From Ottelia alismoides (taxonomy: Eukaryota > Streptophyta > Magnoliopsida > Alismatales > Hydrocharitaceae), in NCBI GenBank assembly GCA_037367405.1, contig JAZKJV010003372.1, positions 310,001 through 374,000 of the forward strand: 64,000 nt of DNA. The letters run 5' to 3'. The translations under genes and the position numbers were made by a program. How positions within the stretch are numbered: the first letter of the stretch is position 1; each line of letters opens with the position of its first letter. Below the pieces are notes generated by a model. That model was not told where the DNA came from and ran no database searches. It saw only the letters and a program-made list of their open reading frames with translations. Shown piece after piece: positions 33,780 to 44,989 of this stretch.

Positions 33780-34560
33780 TTCTTGATCCGTGGTCAGTCT
33801 ACTATTGATGGCTATTGGATACATATTTGGCTCACCTGCAAGGAAATCATACTTAAGATATGCTAGAAGTGGCTTTAATTTTGGTGCATTCTGAGTCAGC
33901 TTCTAGGACACTTAAGAAACTGAACTGGTTGGTGCATAATCTATGGATAATAAGATGTTGCTCACCTCTGTCACTCTTGGATCAGATATTAATGTTTCTA
34001 ACATATCTATAATTATTTCTTCTTGTTTGATTTGGCATGAATCTTCTTCTAATAGCTTGATCAGTGCTTCTGAATCATCCTCCTTGTCTACGAGCAAATG
34101 TTGATTGTGCTTTCCAAGTCCTCCTAAGGGAAGAGGATTTCCTATGTCTCAAGATCATTTAGTGAAATATGTAATTCTTTGATCTTCTCAATACCGTCAT
34201 AGTATTTTGATGGCAGTGTTGGCTCACTTCTCTCATATGTGCTCTCTGTAGATTTATGCTCTGTGATCATGTCCATAGTGACATTTTCACTACAGGAACG
34301 GAACATGATCTTTCCAGACCCATAATCAACTACTACTTTGATTACTCGAAGGAATGATAGATCAAGAATAATCAGGGTCTGGACTAACAGTGCAGGAGAA
34401 TCCACGTCCACGATAATAAAGTCCATTAGGAATCTCATGTTCTACACAGTTACGACAACGTTTTCCAATAAACCTCTAGGCCACTTAATGGATCGATCAA
34501 CAAACTGTAGAATCATGCATGTGGGTTTAAGTAGACCCAACCATAATTATTGAAGTAATG
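33780..34560 (-). pseudogene. Protease and linker region of element E, decayed
   Basis: Minus strand. 34438-34142 (98 codons) reads MRFLMDFIIVDVDSPALLVQ, then LIILDLSFLRVIKVVVDYGS and GKIMFRS; this matches the end of Athila protease, where element B has ILGRPFLRT. 34097-33912 is an acidic linker (DKEDDSEALIKLLEEDS). The catalytic part upstream is degraded. Confidence 0.65.
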
Positions 34561-34599
34561 ATGATGGCATAAGGTTTATGGAGGAACCACTATAAAGGA

Positions 34600-37430
34600 A
34601 AGTTTGCTCGAATATCTCATCAAGTATTTCACATCTGACTAAAGGTTCTCTCTAGCTTTCTACTTCATTGGGAGGTCACTGATCACATTCACGATAGCCA
34701 TGGTCAGGATGTGCTTCTTTGATCTATTGTGTATGTTTTTGTGGGGCTGGCGCTTTAAGGTACATGCCTCTTTTAGTCCTTTCTTAATAGAAGGCATGCC
34801 TTTCATGTCTTTTAATAGAGACATCTCAAGAAAAATATTCTGTAAGATCTCAACAATGGCATCATAACATCTAGAAAAGGAATATTTACAAACTAAAAAA
34901 CATTGTTCTTATTTACAAAATGAATCATCTTGTACAATTGGATGACTAGAAGGGATATAATCATCTAATACAGGTTGAGAAATACAAATAGGAAACTCAT
35001 CTCCCCCGATCGGTATTGGATTGGCTATTGGTGCGGCTTTCTCCTTGGCTTGCTCGGCTCGGCCATGGTTTTTATTATGTTTTTATTTTGTTTAATTTTC
35101 TTCCTTTTTTGGATTTTCTCTGGTGTGGCTCCTCATTCTTCGTTTTTGTCACCCAGTCCAGCTATTGGATCGATTGATGTTGAAGATGATGATTCATCAA
35201 TCGGCACCTTATTCTTCCCCTTCATTGTGGTAGACGAATGCAAGTTCCTACCACTTCTGAGAGTCACAACATTAGATAACATAACAGAATCATTAATTCT
35301 TGACTCATCAGGGTTTGAGGGCACATCACGAACTACCCGCTCTTTATGCTTGAAATTGTTGGGGTTGGCCTCGACCTGCACTGTTATGATCATCTTAGTG
35401 GAGGCGAGGTCATCAAGTTTCTAGCTCATCTATGTTAGGCTCTTCACCAACTAAGCCAAGTATTCCAAAGATGTGTTGACGGGTGCTACTGATGATTCGA
35501 CATACTGAACATGTTGAGACTAGTAGTGATGTTGTGAAGGTCATGACTGATTATTTCAGGAATAATGTTGAGGATATTGTTGTTGATAATAGTAAGGATG
35601 AGGGGGATACTGATTCTGATACGAATCGGCCACATAATGATTATATGGATGCGGCTGGCGGTACACTGGTTGTTGATATGATTGTCTCCATGTCTTTGCT
35701 TGGGGTGGAGGCTGATGTGACTGATGCTGACTCTGGACAAACATCCCACCATGAGATTGGTGGCACAACCGAATGGAAGAAGACTGACCCTGTTGATGTC
35801 CACCAGGGTAGGTCAGTTGTTGTTCATTATCCATACGTCATTCACCTCCTGAATTCGGGTGGAGGTGGGAACAACAACTTGACAAAGGACTGGGGCTCAA
35901 TGTGGTACACAATCATCTGTTGTTGCAACTACAGTGAAGGTGGTGCCTGATCGGGTGCATGCACATAATATACGTAATGGACAGATGACAATTGCCTTGT
36001 CTATGATGGTGTTGGTTCTTTTGACTCGGCATGAGTTGTTGCTGATGAGCTCACGGACTGGCAGGTATTGATAGTGCTAACCAAGAGTTCTGAATACTTG
36101 GGATCTGGTCAATTTTCTCCAGGTTCTTGGTTCTATGTTCCATCGCAGATAATTTCTCAAGATCATGTGATTGTTTCTGGATAATGTCCACTTTGTACAA
36201 GTGTCTATCTATAATACTTAGGTTGGAGCTCTCATCCATGTCCTCATCATGTGATTTCGCCATATTGACAATCTTGTGGTTGATCTAGGGTTGCTTCTGA
36301 TATGAATGGGATGAAGATAGAGCAGCCACTCCTTCATCCATTTTCTCAAAAATCTGCCATACAACATCATCATCCTTGTTGAGGCGAGAGACACCACATG
36401 TGGCATTGATTATGCTTTGGCTCTCTTGAGTCGGGCCCCAAAGAAGTGTTGGACCCAACCAATCCTCAAGATGTCATGGTGGGATACTTTTCTTGTAAAT
36501 ACTTAAATCTCTCTCAAACTTAATGAATGAACTCATGGGGTCCTTGGAAGAATTTCAAGATGCAGACACACATCTGGTTCAATCGACCCAGAGGATACAT
36601 TTTGTGTAGGAACACTGAGTTGAATTACCTATCATCACTACCTTTCCTAAATTATTAATCTAATACAGAGCCTTGTCCTGAAGGCTAAAAGAAAAGGCAG
36701 TCATCTTGACTACACCTAACGAGATGTTAGGGTAGTGAGTAGTGTCGCAAATGCGGTCAAACTGTAGCTGAATGCGTGGTTACTCATTGGTGTTCTTGTG
36801 GAATGATAGAAGAAGAGACAAGAGCTGCATTTCAGCTCAAAGTGTCTGTGGATCGGTGGAATCAGGATCCACTCTGTCTTCTGGTCAATGTCAGTATTGT
36901 AGGTTTCTTTCAATGTAGGCGTTGGAGCCTCTCTTCTTTCCTTGGCTTCCCCTCCACATGGTCCTCCTACATGTACTTCTTCTCCTCCTTCTTATCTGTT
37001 CTCTCTATCTCTTCTAAGTTCTAATAACATCTCCTAGAAGGCGGCCTGAGCTTTGGCATGTGCACTCAGTTGTGTCTAGGTCGCCTTTATGGAAGGGGGC
37101 ATTTGAGTGTTCACTTCATTCTACACAACTTGATGTGACTCCTCTTTGGGAGCCATCTCTAAATCAAACTCAGAGGAAAGTAAGCCATGATCGGTCTACA
37201 GATCTGCATGATGAAATGAATCCTGATCAGTCTGGAAACTTTGCACCACATGTAGAGAGGTGTTCAGAATTAATGTCAATTCCAAACTTTATTGAATCAA
37301 GAAATGTGTATGGAAACAAATCAAAAGATGAACGTTGGGACAAAAGTGATCCTAATTTAATTGAGATAAATAAGATGGAGAGTCTTGAGGGTGGTTCACA
37401 AAATCCGAATAGAATTGCCCTAAATTATTA
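34600..37430 (-). pseudogene. Athila-type gag of element E, decayed
   Basis: Minus strand. A reading around 37165 gives EFDLEMAPKEESHQVV, parallel to EDKMPPKKHLDDE in element B; it continues through an E/K/R-rich stretch (LLELRRDREN) and RICDTTHYPNISLGVVKMTA to the capsid-like FSFSLQDKALY, FFQGPHEFIH and RFKYLQEKYPTM. A Q/P/Y-rich tail (QSYQQPVYRQPHPYNHY, 35834-35556) and VVTLRSGRNLHSSTTMKGKN (35393-35133) lead toward protease. Multiple stops and frameshifts. The N-terminal limit within 37165-37430 is uncertain. Confidence 0.75.
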
Positions 37431-37838
37431 GAGATGCCGACATCGAGGACTTGATGTTGCCATTTGCGGAGTCCAGACTAAGCTATCCAATACCTGACAT
37501 CTAGAAGAAAAAAAGGAGTAGAGATGGGGAATAATGAGCACAGATATATACAAGAAACAAAATGAAGAGGAAAGTGAGAAAAAAGCTTAAATGAGAAAAG
37601 AATTGACACAAAGAAGTGAAAATAAAAGATGCAAGTGCGTAGGAATCTGATCTTTGATCTAATCTAGCTCCAAAACAAACACCAAAGCAATTGGGTTCAC
37701 CAACTCAAAACATGTGAAGCTGTGAAAGTTTGAATTTTTATCTTATAAATTTTATTTATTATTTCAAGAAATCTTAGGTAAATGGGGAGGGTTGCATTAG
37801 GTAGTCGATAGCCAGCGTAAAATAGTAGGAGATAACTT
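37431..37838 (-). other. Leader of element E
   Basis: AT-rich sequence between gag and the LINE insertion with no coding frame. On the minus strand it is pyrimidine-rich near 37505-37600. By position it belongs to the element's untranslated leader. Confidence 0.5.
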
Positions 37839-37874
37839 CCTAAATAATATTTTTTTTAAAAAATATTATTTAGG
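37839..37874. repeat. Perfect AT-rich palindrome
   Basis: CCTAAATAATATTTTTT at 37839-37855 and its exact complement AAAAAATATTATTTAGG at 37858-37874, separated by two bases. It stands just left of the sequence leading into the LINE. It could form a cruciform or hairpin; it resembles no known terminator or gene. Confidence 0.8.
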
Positions 37875-38009
37875 ATGTTGCATCATGACAGTCGAATCTT
37901 TTCAACATGGATTTAAGCAAACATACAGATTTCGTTGGGGAGTTCCCTACTTGTGACGTGTTGCATCACCCGAATGCAATGAAAATCTTGCAAGGGCCGC
38001 TACAGCGCA

Positions 38010-38155
38010 GCCTGGATGTAGTTCAAAATTTACAAGGGTTCTCGCATGAGGAACACATGCGGGTAATTAATCTAGTTCCGCTGCATCACCGCCTGGATGC
38101 TGTCCAAAATTTACAAGGGTTCTCGCATAATGGACACATGCGAGTAAAGAAGTTA
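38010..38155 (+). repeat. 81-bp direct repeat upstream of the LINE
   Basis: 38010-38090 and 38091-38155 share GCCTGGATG, CAAAATTTACAAGGGTTCTC and ACACATGCG in the same order. The frame 37907-38182 is open across both copies and repeats QNLQGFSH...HMRV in protein. No known domain. It may be the LINE 5' region or older host sequence. Confidence 0.75.
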
Positions 38156-38162
38156 GTCCAAA

Positions 38163-38917
38163 AGAGATTGCAATGGAAGTAACGGATTGGTAGTTAGAAT
38201 ATTGGCACTTTGACTAGAAAATTGATGGAGATAGTGGATACATTGGAAAGAAGGAAGATTCATATTCTATGTCTTCGAGAGACTAAATGGATTGGAGAGA
38301 AAGCAAGGGAGATTGAGAAGACATGCTTTAAACTCTGGTATTCAGGTAAAGAGAAGGGTAGAAACAATGTTGGAGTGGTTGTTCATAAGGATTTGAAGTA
38401 TTGTGTGGTTGAGGTGCAAAGATTCGGGGATCAGATTATTTTGCTAAAATTGATGCTTGAAGAAGAAATTCTGAATATAATCTCAGTTTATGCACTGCAA
38501 ATTGGTTTAGATGAAAGGACTAAACAAGCTTTTTGGGAGGATCTAGATAAGATTTTACAAGGAATCCCACAAAGAGGGATGATTTGCATAGGTGGAGATC
38601 TTAATGGACATGTGGGAAAAGATGCTTTAGGGCATGCTAGTGTTCATGGAGGACATGGTTTTGGGGATAGAAATGAAGAGGGAAAAGTCATCCTGGATTT
38701 TGTAACGGCATATGATCTTTTCATAGCAAACACTCTCTTCAAGAAGAGGGAGGAGCATTTAATTATTTATAAGAGTGGGCCAATGAGAACACAGATAGAT
38801 TACTTTACATTGAGGAGAAGAGATCGGTTGTGTTGTAAAGACTGCAAAGTAATCCCAGAAGAGAGTTTGACAACCCATCACTTGTTAGTCTTGGATGTAC
38901 AAATAAAGGGATCGTAA
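38163..38917 (+). pseudogene. RTE-type LINE endonuclease, decayed
   Basis: Apurinic-type endonuclease domain of a non-LTR retrotransposon, which nicks the target to prime reverse transcription. The frame begins upstream of the first Met: RIGS-stop-NIGTLTRKLMEIVDTL, where the stop replaces a Trp. Then ILCLRETKWIGEKA (the usual QETKW; E kept), IISVYALQIGLDE, the catalytic loop GGDLNGHVGKDALG, GFGDRNEEGKVILDFV, FKKREEHLIIYKSG, TQIDYF and a LTTHHLLVLDV end. The 235-codon open piece covers most of the domain. It has one upstream stop and ends in a TAA at 38915. Confidence 0.88.
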
Positions 38918-41040
38918 AGAAAAGGAGGGTTCCTAAGATCACTAGAACTAGATGGTAGAATCTTCCACTGAAGCAATCGAGCTTCAGAGAGAAGGTTTTA
39001 GAAGATTTATCTTGGGATCGTAGTGGAAGTGAAAACGAGATGTGGGAGACAGTAGCATCTTATATCCGAAAGGTAACCAAAGAGATGCTAGGCGAGTCAA
39101 AGGGAGGAGTCCCATGTCAAAAGGAGGCTTGGTGGTGGAGTGAAGGGGTGCAAGAGAAGCCAAAAATTAAAAGAGCATGCTTTAAAGCTATGTCTAAGGA
39201 TAGAACAGAGGAAACTGTCACAAACTACAAAATAGCAAAGAAGGAAGCAAAGAAGGATGTAAGCGCTAAGTCGAAAGCTTATGAAGTTTTGTATAAAAAT
39301 CTCGACTCTAAGGAGGGCCAGAAGGATATATTCAGGTTGGCCAAAGCAAGAGAAAGAAAGTCCAAAGACCTTTCTCAAGTGAGATGCAATAAGGACGAGG
39401 AAGGTCACGTGCTTGTTACTCAGAATGATATAGAGACTAGATGGGAGCAGTACTTCCATAAACGTTTCATTGGGGAAGGAAATAGGGAGATCACTTTGGG
39501 TGATCTAGCTAGTACTGAAAGTTACTTGAATCGTGCAAGCTATAGACAGATACAAAGAAAGGAAGTAGAGGAGGCTTTGAAGGTTATGAGACCTGGGAAA
39601 GGTGTAGGATCAGATGACATCCCTGTAGAAGTATGGAAAGTTTTAGGTGAGCGTGGTTTGACTTGGCTTACGAATCTATTCAATGTTATTTGGCGAAGCA
39701 AGAAAATGCCTGAAGATTGGAGGAGTATCGTGGTGCCTCTTTATAAGAAGAAAGGAGACATTCAAAATTGTTCAAATTATAGAGGTATCAAGCTGATGAG
39801 TCACACTATGAAAATTTGGGAACGTGTGATCGAGAGAAGGTTGAGGCAAGTTTCCAACGTCAAAGAAAACCAATTCGGATTCATGCCAGGTCGCTCAACT
39901 ATTGAAGCCATCCATTTGCTGAGGAGAACAATGGAAATTTATAGAGCTAAAAGGAAGAACCTCCATATGATCTTTATTGATTTGGAGAAGGCTTATGATT
40001 CCATCCCATGAGAGATATTGTGGAGAGTTTTGGAGAAGAGACAAGTGCATGTCCTATACATTAACCTCATAAGGACATGTATGATAGGGCTTTATCTTGT
40101 GTAAGGACCCTGTCTGGGAAGACTGATTATTTTGACATCAACATTGGTTTACATCAAGGTTCAGCTTTGAGTCCATTTCTTTTTACTTTGATTATGGACG
40201 AGTTGACAAGTCACATTCAGGATGAGTTACCTCGGTGTATGTTATTTGCTGATGATATTGTGTTGATTGACGAGACTAGAGATGGAGTAAATGAGGAGCT
40301 TGAGGTCTGGAGACATGAGTTGGAGAGTAAAGGATTTCGTATAAGTTGGGCTAAGACAGAATATATTGAGTGCACCTTTGATGGAAGTAATGGTGAAGGA
40401 ATCGAGGTGAAGATTGGTGATGATAACATTCAGAAGAGAGAATCTTTTAAATATCTGGGATCTATTTTGCAACATGATGGGGAAATTGATGGAGATGTTA
40501 TTAATAGAATAAATGCAGGCTAGCTAAAGTGGAGAGGAGCCTCTGCTATTCTTTATGATAAGAAAATTCCTTTAAAAATTAAAGGAAAGTTTTACAAAGC
40601 AACTGTGAGACCTGCTATGCTCTATGGATCTGAATGTTGGCCTATGAACCATAGACATGTGCAGAGAATGGTTGTAGCAGAAATGAAAATGCTAAGGTGG
40701 ATGTGTGGACACACACACACATACACACACACACACACGTAAAGATCGAATTCGAAATGATGCAATCAGAAAGAAAGTTGGTGTTGCTCCGATCGAGGAT
40801 AAGATGCGAGAAAACCGCTTAAGATGGTTTGGTCATTTGCAAAGAAGTTCAACTGATGCACCAGTTAGGAGATGCGAGTGTTAGGATGTTGAGCCGGCTA
40901 AGAGAGGGTGGGGACAACCCAAGAAGTGTTGGAAATAGACCATTCGAAGGGATCTTTATTTTTTGGATATAAGCCCAGGATTGACCCAAGATAGATCTGA
41001 ATGGAGGCGTAGAATCCATGTAGCCGACCCTACTTAATTG
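38918..41040 (+). pseudogene. RTE-type LINE reverse transcriptase, decayed
   Basis: Continuation of the LINE. The 323-codon piece 39040-40011 holds the linker (KKEAKKDVSAKSKAYEVLY) and RT motifs: GKGVGSDDIPVEVWK, MPEDWRSIVVPLYKKKGD, NCSNYRGIKLMSHTMKIWER, NQFGFMPGRSTIEAIHLLRR and FIDLEKAYDSIP. After a frameshift, 40077-40523 gives IGLHQGSALSPFLFTLIMDE and the catalytic box MLFADDIVLIDE (the xADD motif). The thumb and C-terminal region reads [15 protein letters not shown] near 40806-40850. A (CA)n run interrupts the sequence after MCGH at 40709. Several stops; not functional. Confidence 0.9.
40709..40738. repeat. (CA)n microsatellite inside LINE coding sequence
   Basis: About 30 bp of ACACAC with one AT interruption, placed exactly where the LINE reading MCGHT passes into RKDRIRND. 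The short ACAC already present in the codons for G-H-T probably expanded by slippage. Confidence 0.85.
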
Positions 41041-41065
41041 TGGGAAAAGGCTTTGTTGTTGTTTG
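41041..41065 (+). repeat. LINE 3' end with (TTG)n tail
   Basis: ACCCTACTTAATTGTGGG followed by AAAAGGCTTTGTTGTTGTTT. Plant RTE elements end in such a CCGACCCCA...GGCTT(GTT)n tail, so this fixes the 3' boundary at about 41065. No matching target duplication was identified at the other end. Confidence 0.75.
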
Positions 41066-41115
41066 TATTTCAAGCAATCATATCAAGCTTAGTCCTTAGT
41101 GCTATAATAACTGAA

Positions 41116-41131
41116 TTTTTACCAGCGATTA
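41116..41131 (-). promoter_or_regulatory. Possible decayed primer binding site of element E
   Basis: Minus strand TAATCGCTGGTAAAAA lies six bases inside the LTR end. Against the tRNA-Asp-type site of element B it needs a 2-base deletion and mostly transitions (GG to AA, GGGG to AAAA). The position is right; the sequence match alone would not be convincing. Confidence 0.3.
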
Positions 41132-41137
41132 AAATAG

Positions 41138-44100
41138 TGTCAGTGTAGAAATTGCTAGACAAAACTTGATTATTCAAATAAAATTCCAACTTCGATTAAA
41201 AATGATCGAAGTTGTTCACTATTTGTTTATCCAGGTAAGTGTACCTGGATTGAATATAAGAAGACAAGAAAATTGTGCTCGGGATTTTTGAGAAGAGAGA
41301 AAATATTTTCTGATATTATTATTTTTCTTTTCTTTTCTTCTTCAAAGTGAGAAAACAATTTTTTTTGTGATTTTAATTTTTAATCTGTTTATTTGATTTT
41401 AATTTTCCAATTTTTATTTATATTTTCAAAGTGATATTTTGCAAAAGATTTATCTACAATTAGTATGTGAAAAATAGAGTATATAGGCGATACTATATAG
41501 TAGATAAGAAAAGATTTATCTACAATATAGTATGTGAAAAATAGAGTACATAGGTGATACTATATAGTAGATAAAAGACCTCGAGCAACGGGCTCGAAAG
41601 AAGACACGAAAACAAATCAAAACGGATCAAGGATTGAGAAAGAAATCCAAAATAAAACTCGCGAAGAAATCGTTGAAAATTCGATACAAAAATAGTGTAA
41701 AAAATGCAACATTGATATGATAACATTTATGGTTCACGAAGTGTCCAAAGTAAATGTAGAAGTAATATACAACAAAAGAAATAAAAGAAAGAAAGATTCT
41801 TTCAATTAGGTCCCTGGTCAAGGACCTAACTGCAAGAAAAGATATATAAAAACGTACTCTTAGGTCCCTGATTAGGGACCTAAATGTAATAAGGAAAGTT
41901 TTTGGAGGCGGGATGAAAATGGGAATGTTGGTAGGGGCTCATGTGTAATTTTTCCACTGGTTCGCTAAACGGTTGAGATTATAACATACGCACTGATCAT
42001 TCAAGATGTGTTATGTGACAAAAGACTGTTAGCGTGTCTGTTCTTCAGTTGTTCATCCCTAAATTCAGATAAACGACGTTGGATCCTCTTTTCCAGTGAT
42101 CGACGATGATGGTGGACACTCTAGCAGGGCTAGGAGGAGGTCACGTACCTCCTCAGAGCTCGCCTGCGGTGGGAAAGGATGATGAAGTGCGTGGAAGATG
42201 GAGATGTCATGGGTTCTAGGGTTCCAGAACTTGTGCAGATGCATCTTTGATTAAGATCCTCTAATGCCTTAATGTAATCTGAAGACCATTTCAGATGCTT
42301 CTGGATAATAATTCCAAATGACGAACAACCTGTAAGGATGACTAAGGGTCCATTCTAGAAGGAAACGACCTAAGAAGTAGATCTATTTCTTGCATGTTAC
42401 AATTGGTTCAGAACATGAGATGTCAACTTAAAATTTCTTGCAAAATAGAATCAACTGAGAATTGGGTTTGAGACTAAGCTAAAGTTGGATGATCAAACTC
42501 ACTAAGATGTACTTAACGACTCTAATCAGGCACGAATAGCGATGAAATCAAAGATGGAAGATGAAGGGTGTTCACCTGGGGGTTGAAGTATATGATGTTA
42601 GGTTGTAGCTCAACAACCGGTGTTTGCTGGAGCTGCACGACGCTCAAGGCATCGATTCAAGGCTAGGAAAAGCCTTGGAGCATCTCCCCGTCGATGAGGC
42701 TTCCACGCACGGTGGCTATAAGGCCCTGTCACGACTAGGAGTGGTGGTGCACTATGCAGGAAGTGGAGTCGATGGTCAGGTGATTCTAATTTTAGGAGAT
42801 GTTGTTTTGAACAATCAATCTTTGGGAGATTTTATAGGTGAATCTGGTAGAGTTAGGTGTAGATCCAGTGATAAGCGTGTGTTAGGGTTGTAGTTTGGAT
42901 AGGTTAGATCAGGTTTAGGTAGTGAGGTATGGCGGTAATAAATGTGAGAAGTCGTCCAGTTGCAATAGACGCTACAACCTGGTTCTTGGGGAAGATGAAC
43001 TAGGTGTTGACATGTGTCAACACCTGGGTGGCTAGAGTTGTAAATTAAATAATAAATGACATTATTTAAATTAGATATAAAAATAGAAAATGTAAATAAT
43101 TAAATATATTAATTTTCCCAATTTATTTTAATGAATAATAAATATTTAATAAGTACTTGATAAACATGCTTTTTATTTTTAATTTAATAAATTAATAAAT
43201 AGCATAACATTTTTATATTTTATTTATTAGTATGATAATAAATAAGATATATGTGATTTTTATGAATTTTATTAAACTATTATATATAGTAATAAATACA
43301 TGTATCTAGACTGCAGTTCAATTTCATCTATAAATTAGGGTTTTTTATTTATTAAAAATTTAAATAGTGTCTAAAAAATGTGAAATAATTTATACATCAT
43401 CTACAAGATAAGAAAATAGTTGAAAATAATAAAATTACTAAAACTATAAATAGTATATTCTAAATAAAATAAATAGCCCAGAAACCTAGTTGTCATTAGG
43501 TCTTAAAACTGACTTTTTGTAAACTCACTTCAATTTTAGCGAATCACCTTCATTAATTAGATCATATTATTTTATGAGCTTTAAAGGTGAGCAGAGTGAG
43601 ATTGGAGTTGGTATGAAGAAGTTATGATATTTGGAAGTTCAGAAATTAACAATTTGAAAGTTGGATTTCTTAGAATATCTACAAGATGATATTTTTAACT
43701 TATTTTTATATTTTTATATACATTTTTAAAAATAGATAGGAGAAGAGTTTGGTGAAAATATGTTCAAATGAGGTAATTAAATATCAATGAAGTTTTGATA
43801 TTTATTTGTTAATTAATGAATAATGTGTGCAATGTATAAATAATTTTGTTTGTGGTATTCTACCTTATCTCCCCCTACTTATTTGTTTGCCGATCAATCC
43901 ATGCTGACTTGGTCTCGCGGGTTAGGTTTTATGTATATATATGTTTTAGCTATATTTATATTTTATAAGTTATATTGTACATATATACATATTTACAATA
44001 TGGCTCTCTTTTTATTTTCTTTCTTTTTATTCTTTTATTTATTTACATGACTTTAGTGCATAATACATTTTTATTCATGAATGGAATTTTGTTAAGAAAT

Positions 44101-44185
44101 AGAATTTAATGAATATTGACATGTATTTATTAAGGGTTTTAAGACAAAATGCAAGAAGGAATGTTAATGAATCATGGATTCATCA
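41138..44185 (-). mobile_element. 5' LTR of Athila element E, 3.05 kb
   Basis: On the minus strand it begins TGATGAATCCATGATTCATT at 44185 and ends near 41138; the plus-strand end TGTCAGTGTAGAAATTGC aligns with the solo LTR end TGTTGACAGCGAAATCTCG. U3 has the block complementary to CCTTATCTCCCCCTACTTA (43864), a TTGACA palindrome (43002-43025) and TATAAAA (complement of 42830-42836). The GC-rich transcribed part is 42090-42890. An inverted repeat ATCCAGGTA-AGTG-TACCTGGAT lies near 41232. It belongs to E because it precedes E's leader and gag in the minus direction, the LINE being a later insertion between them. Confidence 0.8.
43002..43025. promoter_or_regulatory. TTGACA palindrome in LTR E
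   Basis: AGGTGTTGACA-TG-TGTCAACACCT, a perfect inverted repeat with 11-bp arms about 166 bp upstream of the minus-strand TATA box. Same place as the TTGACC palindromes of other LTRs, but the base after TTGAC is A, so it is not a textbook W-box. Confidence 0.5.
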
Positions 44186-44340
44186 CGCTGCCCATATAGG
44201 TGAGTGAGTACTACCAGCCAAGTGTCATGTATTTCCCACGTCCTTTGTAACTAGTAGTTTGCACTTTTTTAATGTCCTTGATATCGGATCTGGGCCTGCT
44301 ACTCAGCCAAAGAAATGGAGAGAGGAATCCTATGTAGCGA

Positions 44341-44850
44341 ATCAAATACTTTTACTGACGATGACAATTGACATAAAGCGACTACAAAACTCTTCTTTAT
44401 TTAAAGTTATCAAGTCAATTAGCAATAATTTAGCTTATAGTTTCAAATGTATGGAGCCTTTATCGCATAACACGAGTATGCACCAGTAGATCTTCTAGTG
44501 TATGGAGCCAAATATGAGTATGTACCCGTGTAAATTTCAAGTGTATGAAGCCTAATACGAGTATGCACCAGTGTATGGATATGCTGATTCATGCAACAGT
44601 ACTTGCATATGTGAACATAGGTCATGGACCATTGCAAAAGTTCTGAAATATGCAATAGTGAGTATTTAAGAATTTAACGATGTAACGGTATTAAAAAGCT
44701 TGTGTGAGTGACTTCATGCAATAAAGGCTCCATACATTTGAAACTATAAACTAAATTATTATAAATTGACTCGATAACTTGGAACAAAGAAGAGTTTTGT
44801 AGTCGCTTTATAGATTGTCATCGTCAGTAGCGTTAACTCATCAAATACTT
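44341..44850. mobile_element. Foldback (Mutator-like) miniature element
   Basis: Inverted arms of about 115 bp: 44353-44469 and the complement of 44716-44830 share TACTGACGATGACAAT, AAGCGACTACAAAACTCTTC and TTTCAAATGTATGGAGCC. The direct repeat ATCAAATACTT stands at both outer edges (44341-44351 and 44840-44850) and looks like an 11-bp target duplication; Mutator-like elements usually make 9-11 bp. The loop carries three degenerate repeats of GTATGGAGCC ... ACGAGTATGCACC at about 44450, 44501 and 44541. No transposase. Right-hand arm has about 9 extra bases (CGTTAACTC) before the repeat, so the exact end is unsure. Confidence 0.7.
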
Positions 44851-44989
44851 GAACATATTTCAAAACAACTAGTAGAAATGTTACTCTTCTTCCTTAGAAC
44901 CTTTATCATGTGATACATCATACTTCTCTATGTCTGCAATAGATGTTAGTCCATCATAAAATAATTAAATTTTATTTTAATTTAATGCT

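Noticed and set aside
35483..35950. Plus-strand ORF of 155 codons
   Set aside because: It is antisense to the Q/P/Y-rich gag tail of element E (35834-35556), whose composition leaves the other strand open.
37060..37431. Plus-strand ORF of 123 codons that at first looked like a captured host exon (LWEPSLNQTQ...DLHDEMNPDQ)
   Set aside because: The opposite strand reads as the Athila gag N-terminus (EFDLEMAPKEESHQVV, parallel to EDKMPPKKHLDDE in element B) and continues into the rest of gag of element E. The plus ORF is most likely its shadow.
42624..42893. Plus-strand ORF of 89 codons considered as a gene
   Set aside because: It falls in the GC-rich transcribed part of LTR E, antisense to it, with no recognisable domain.
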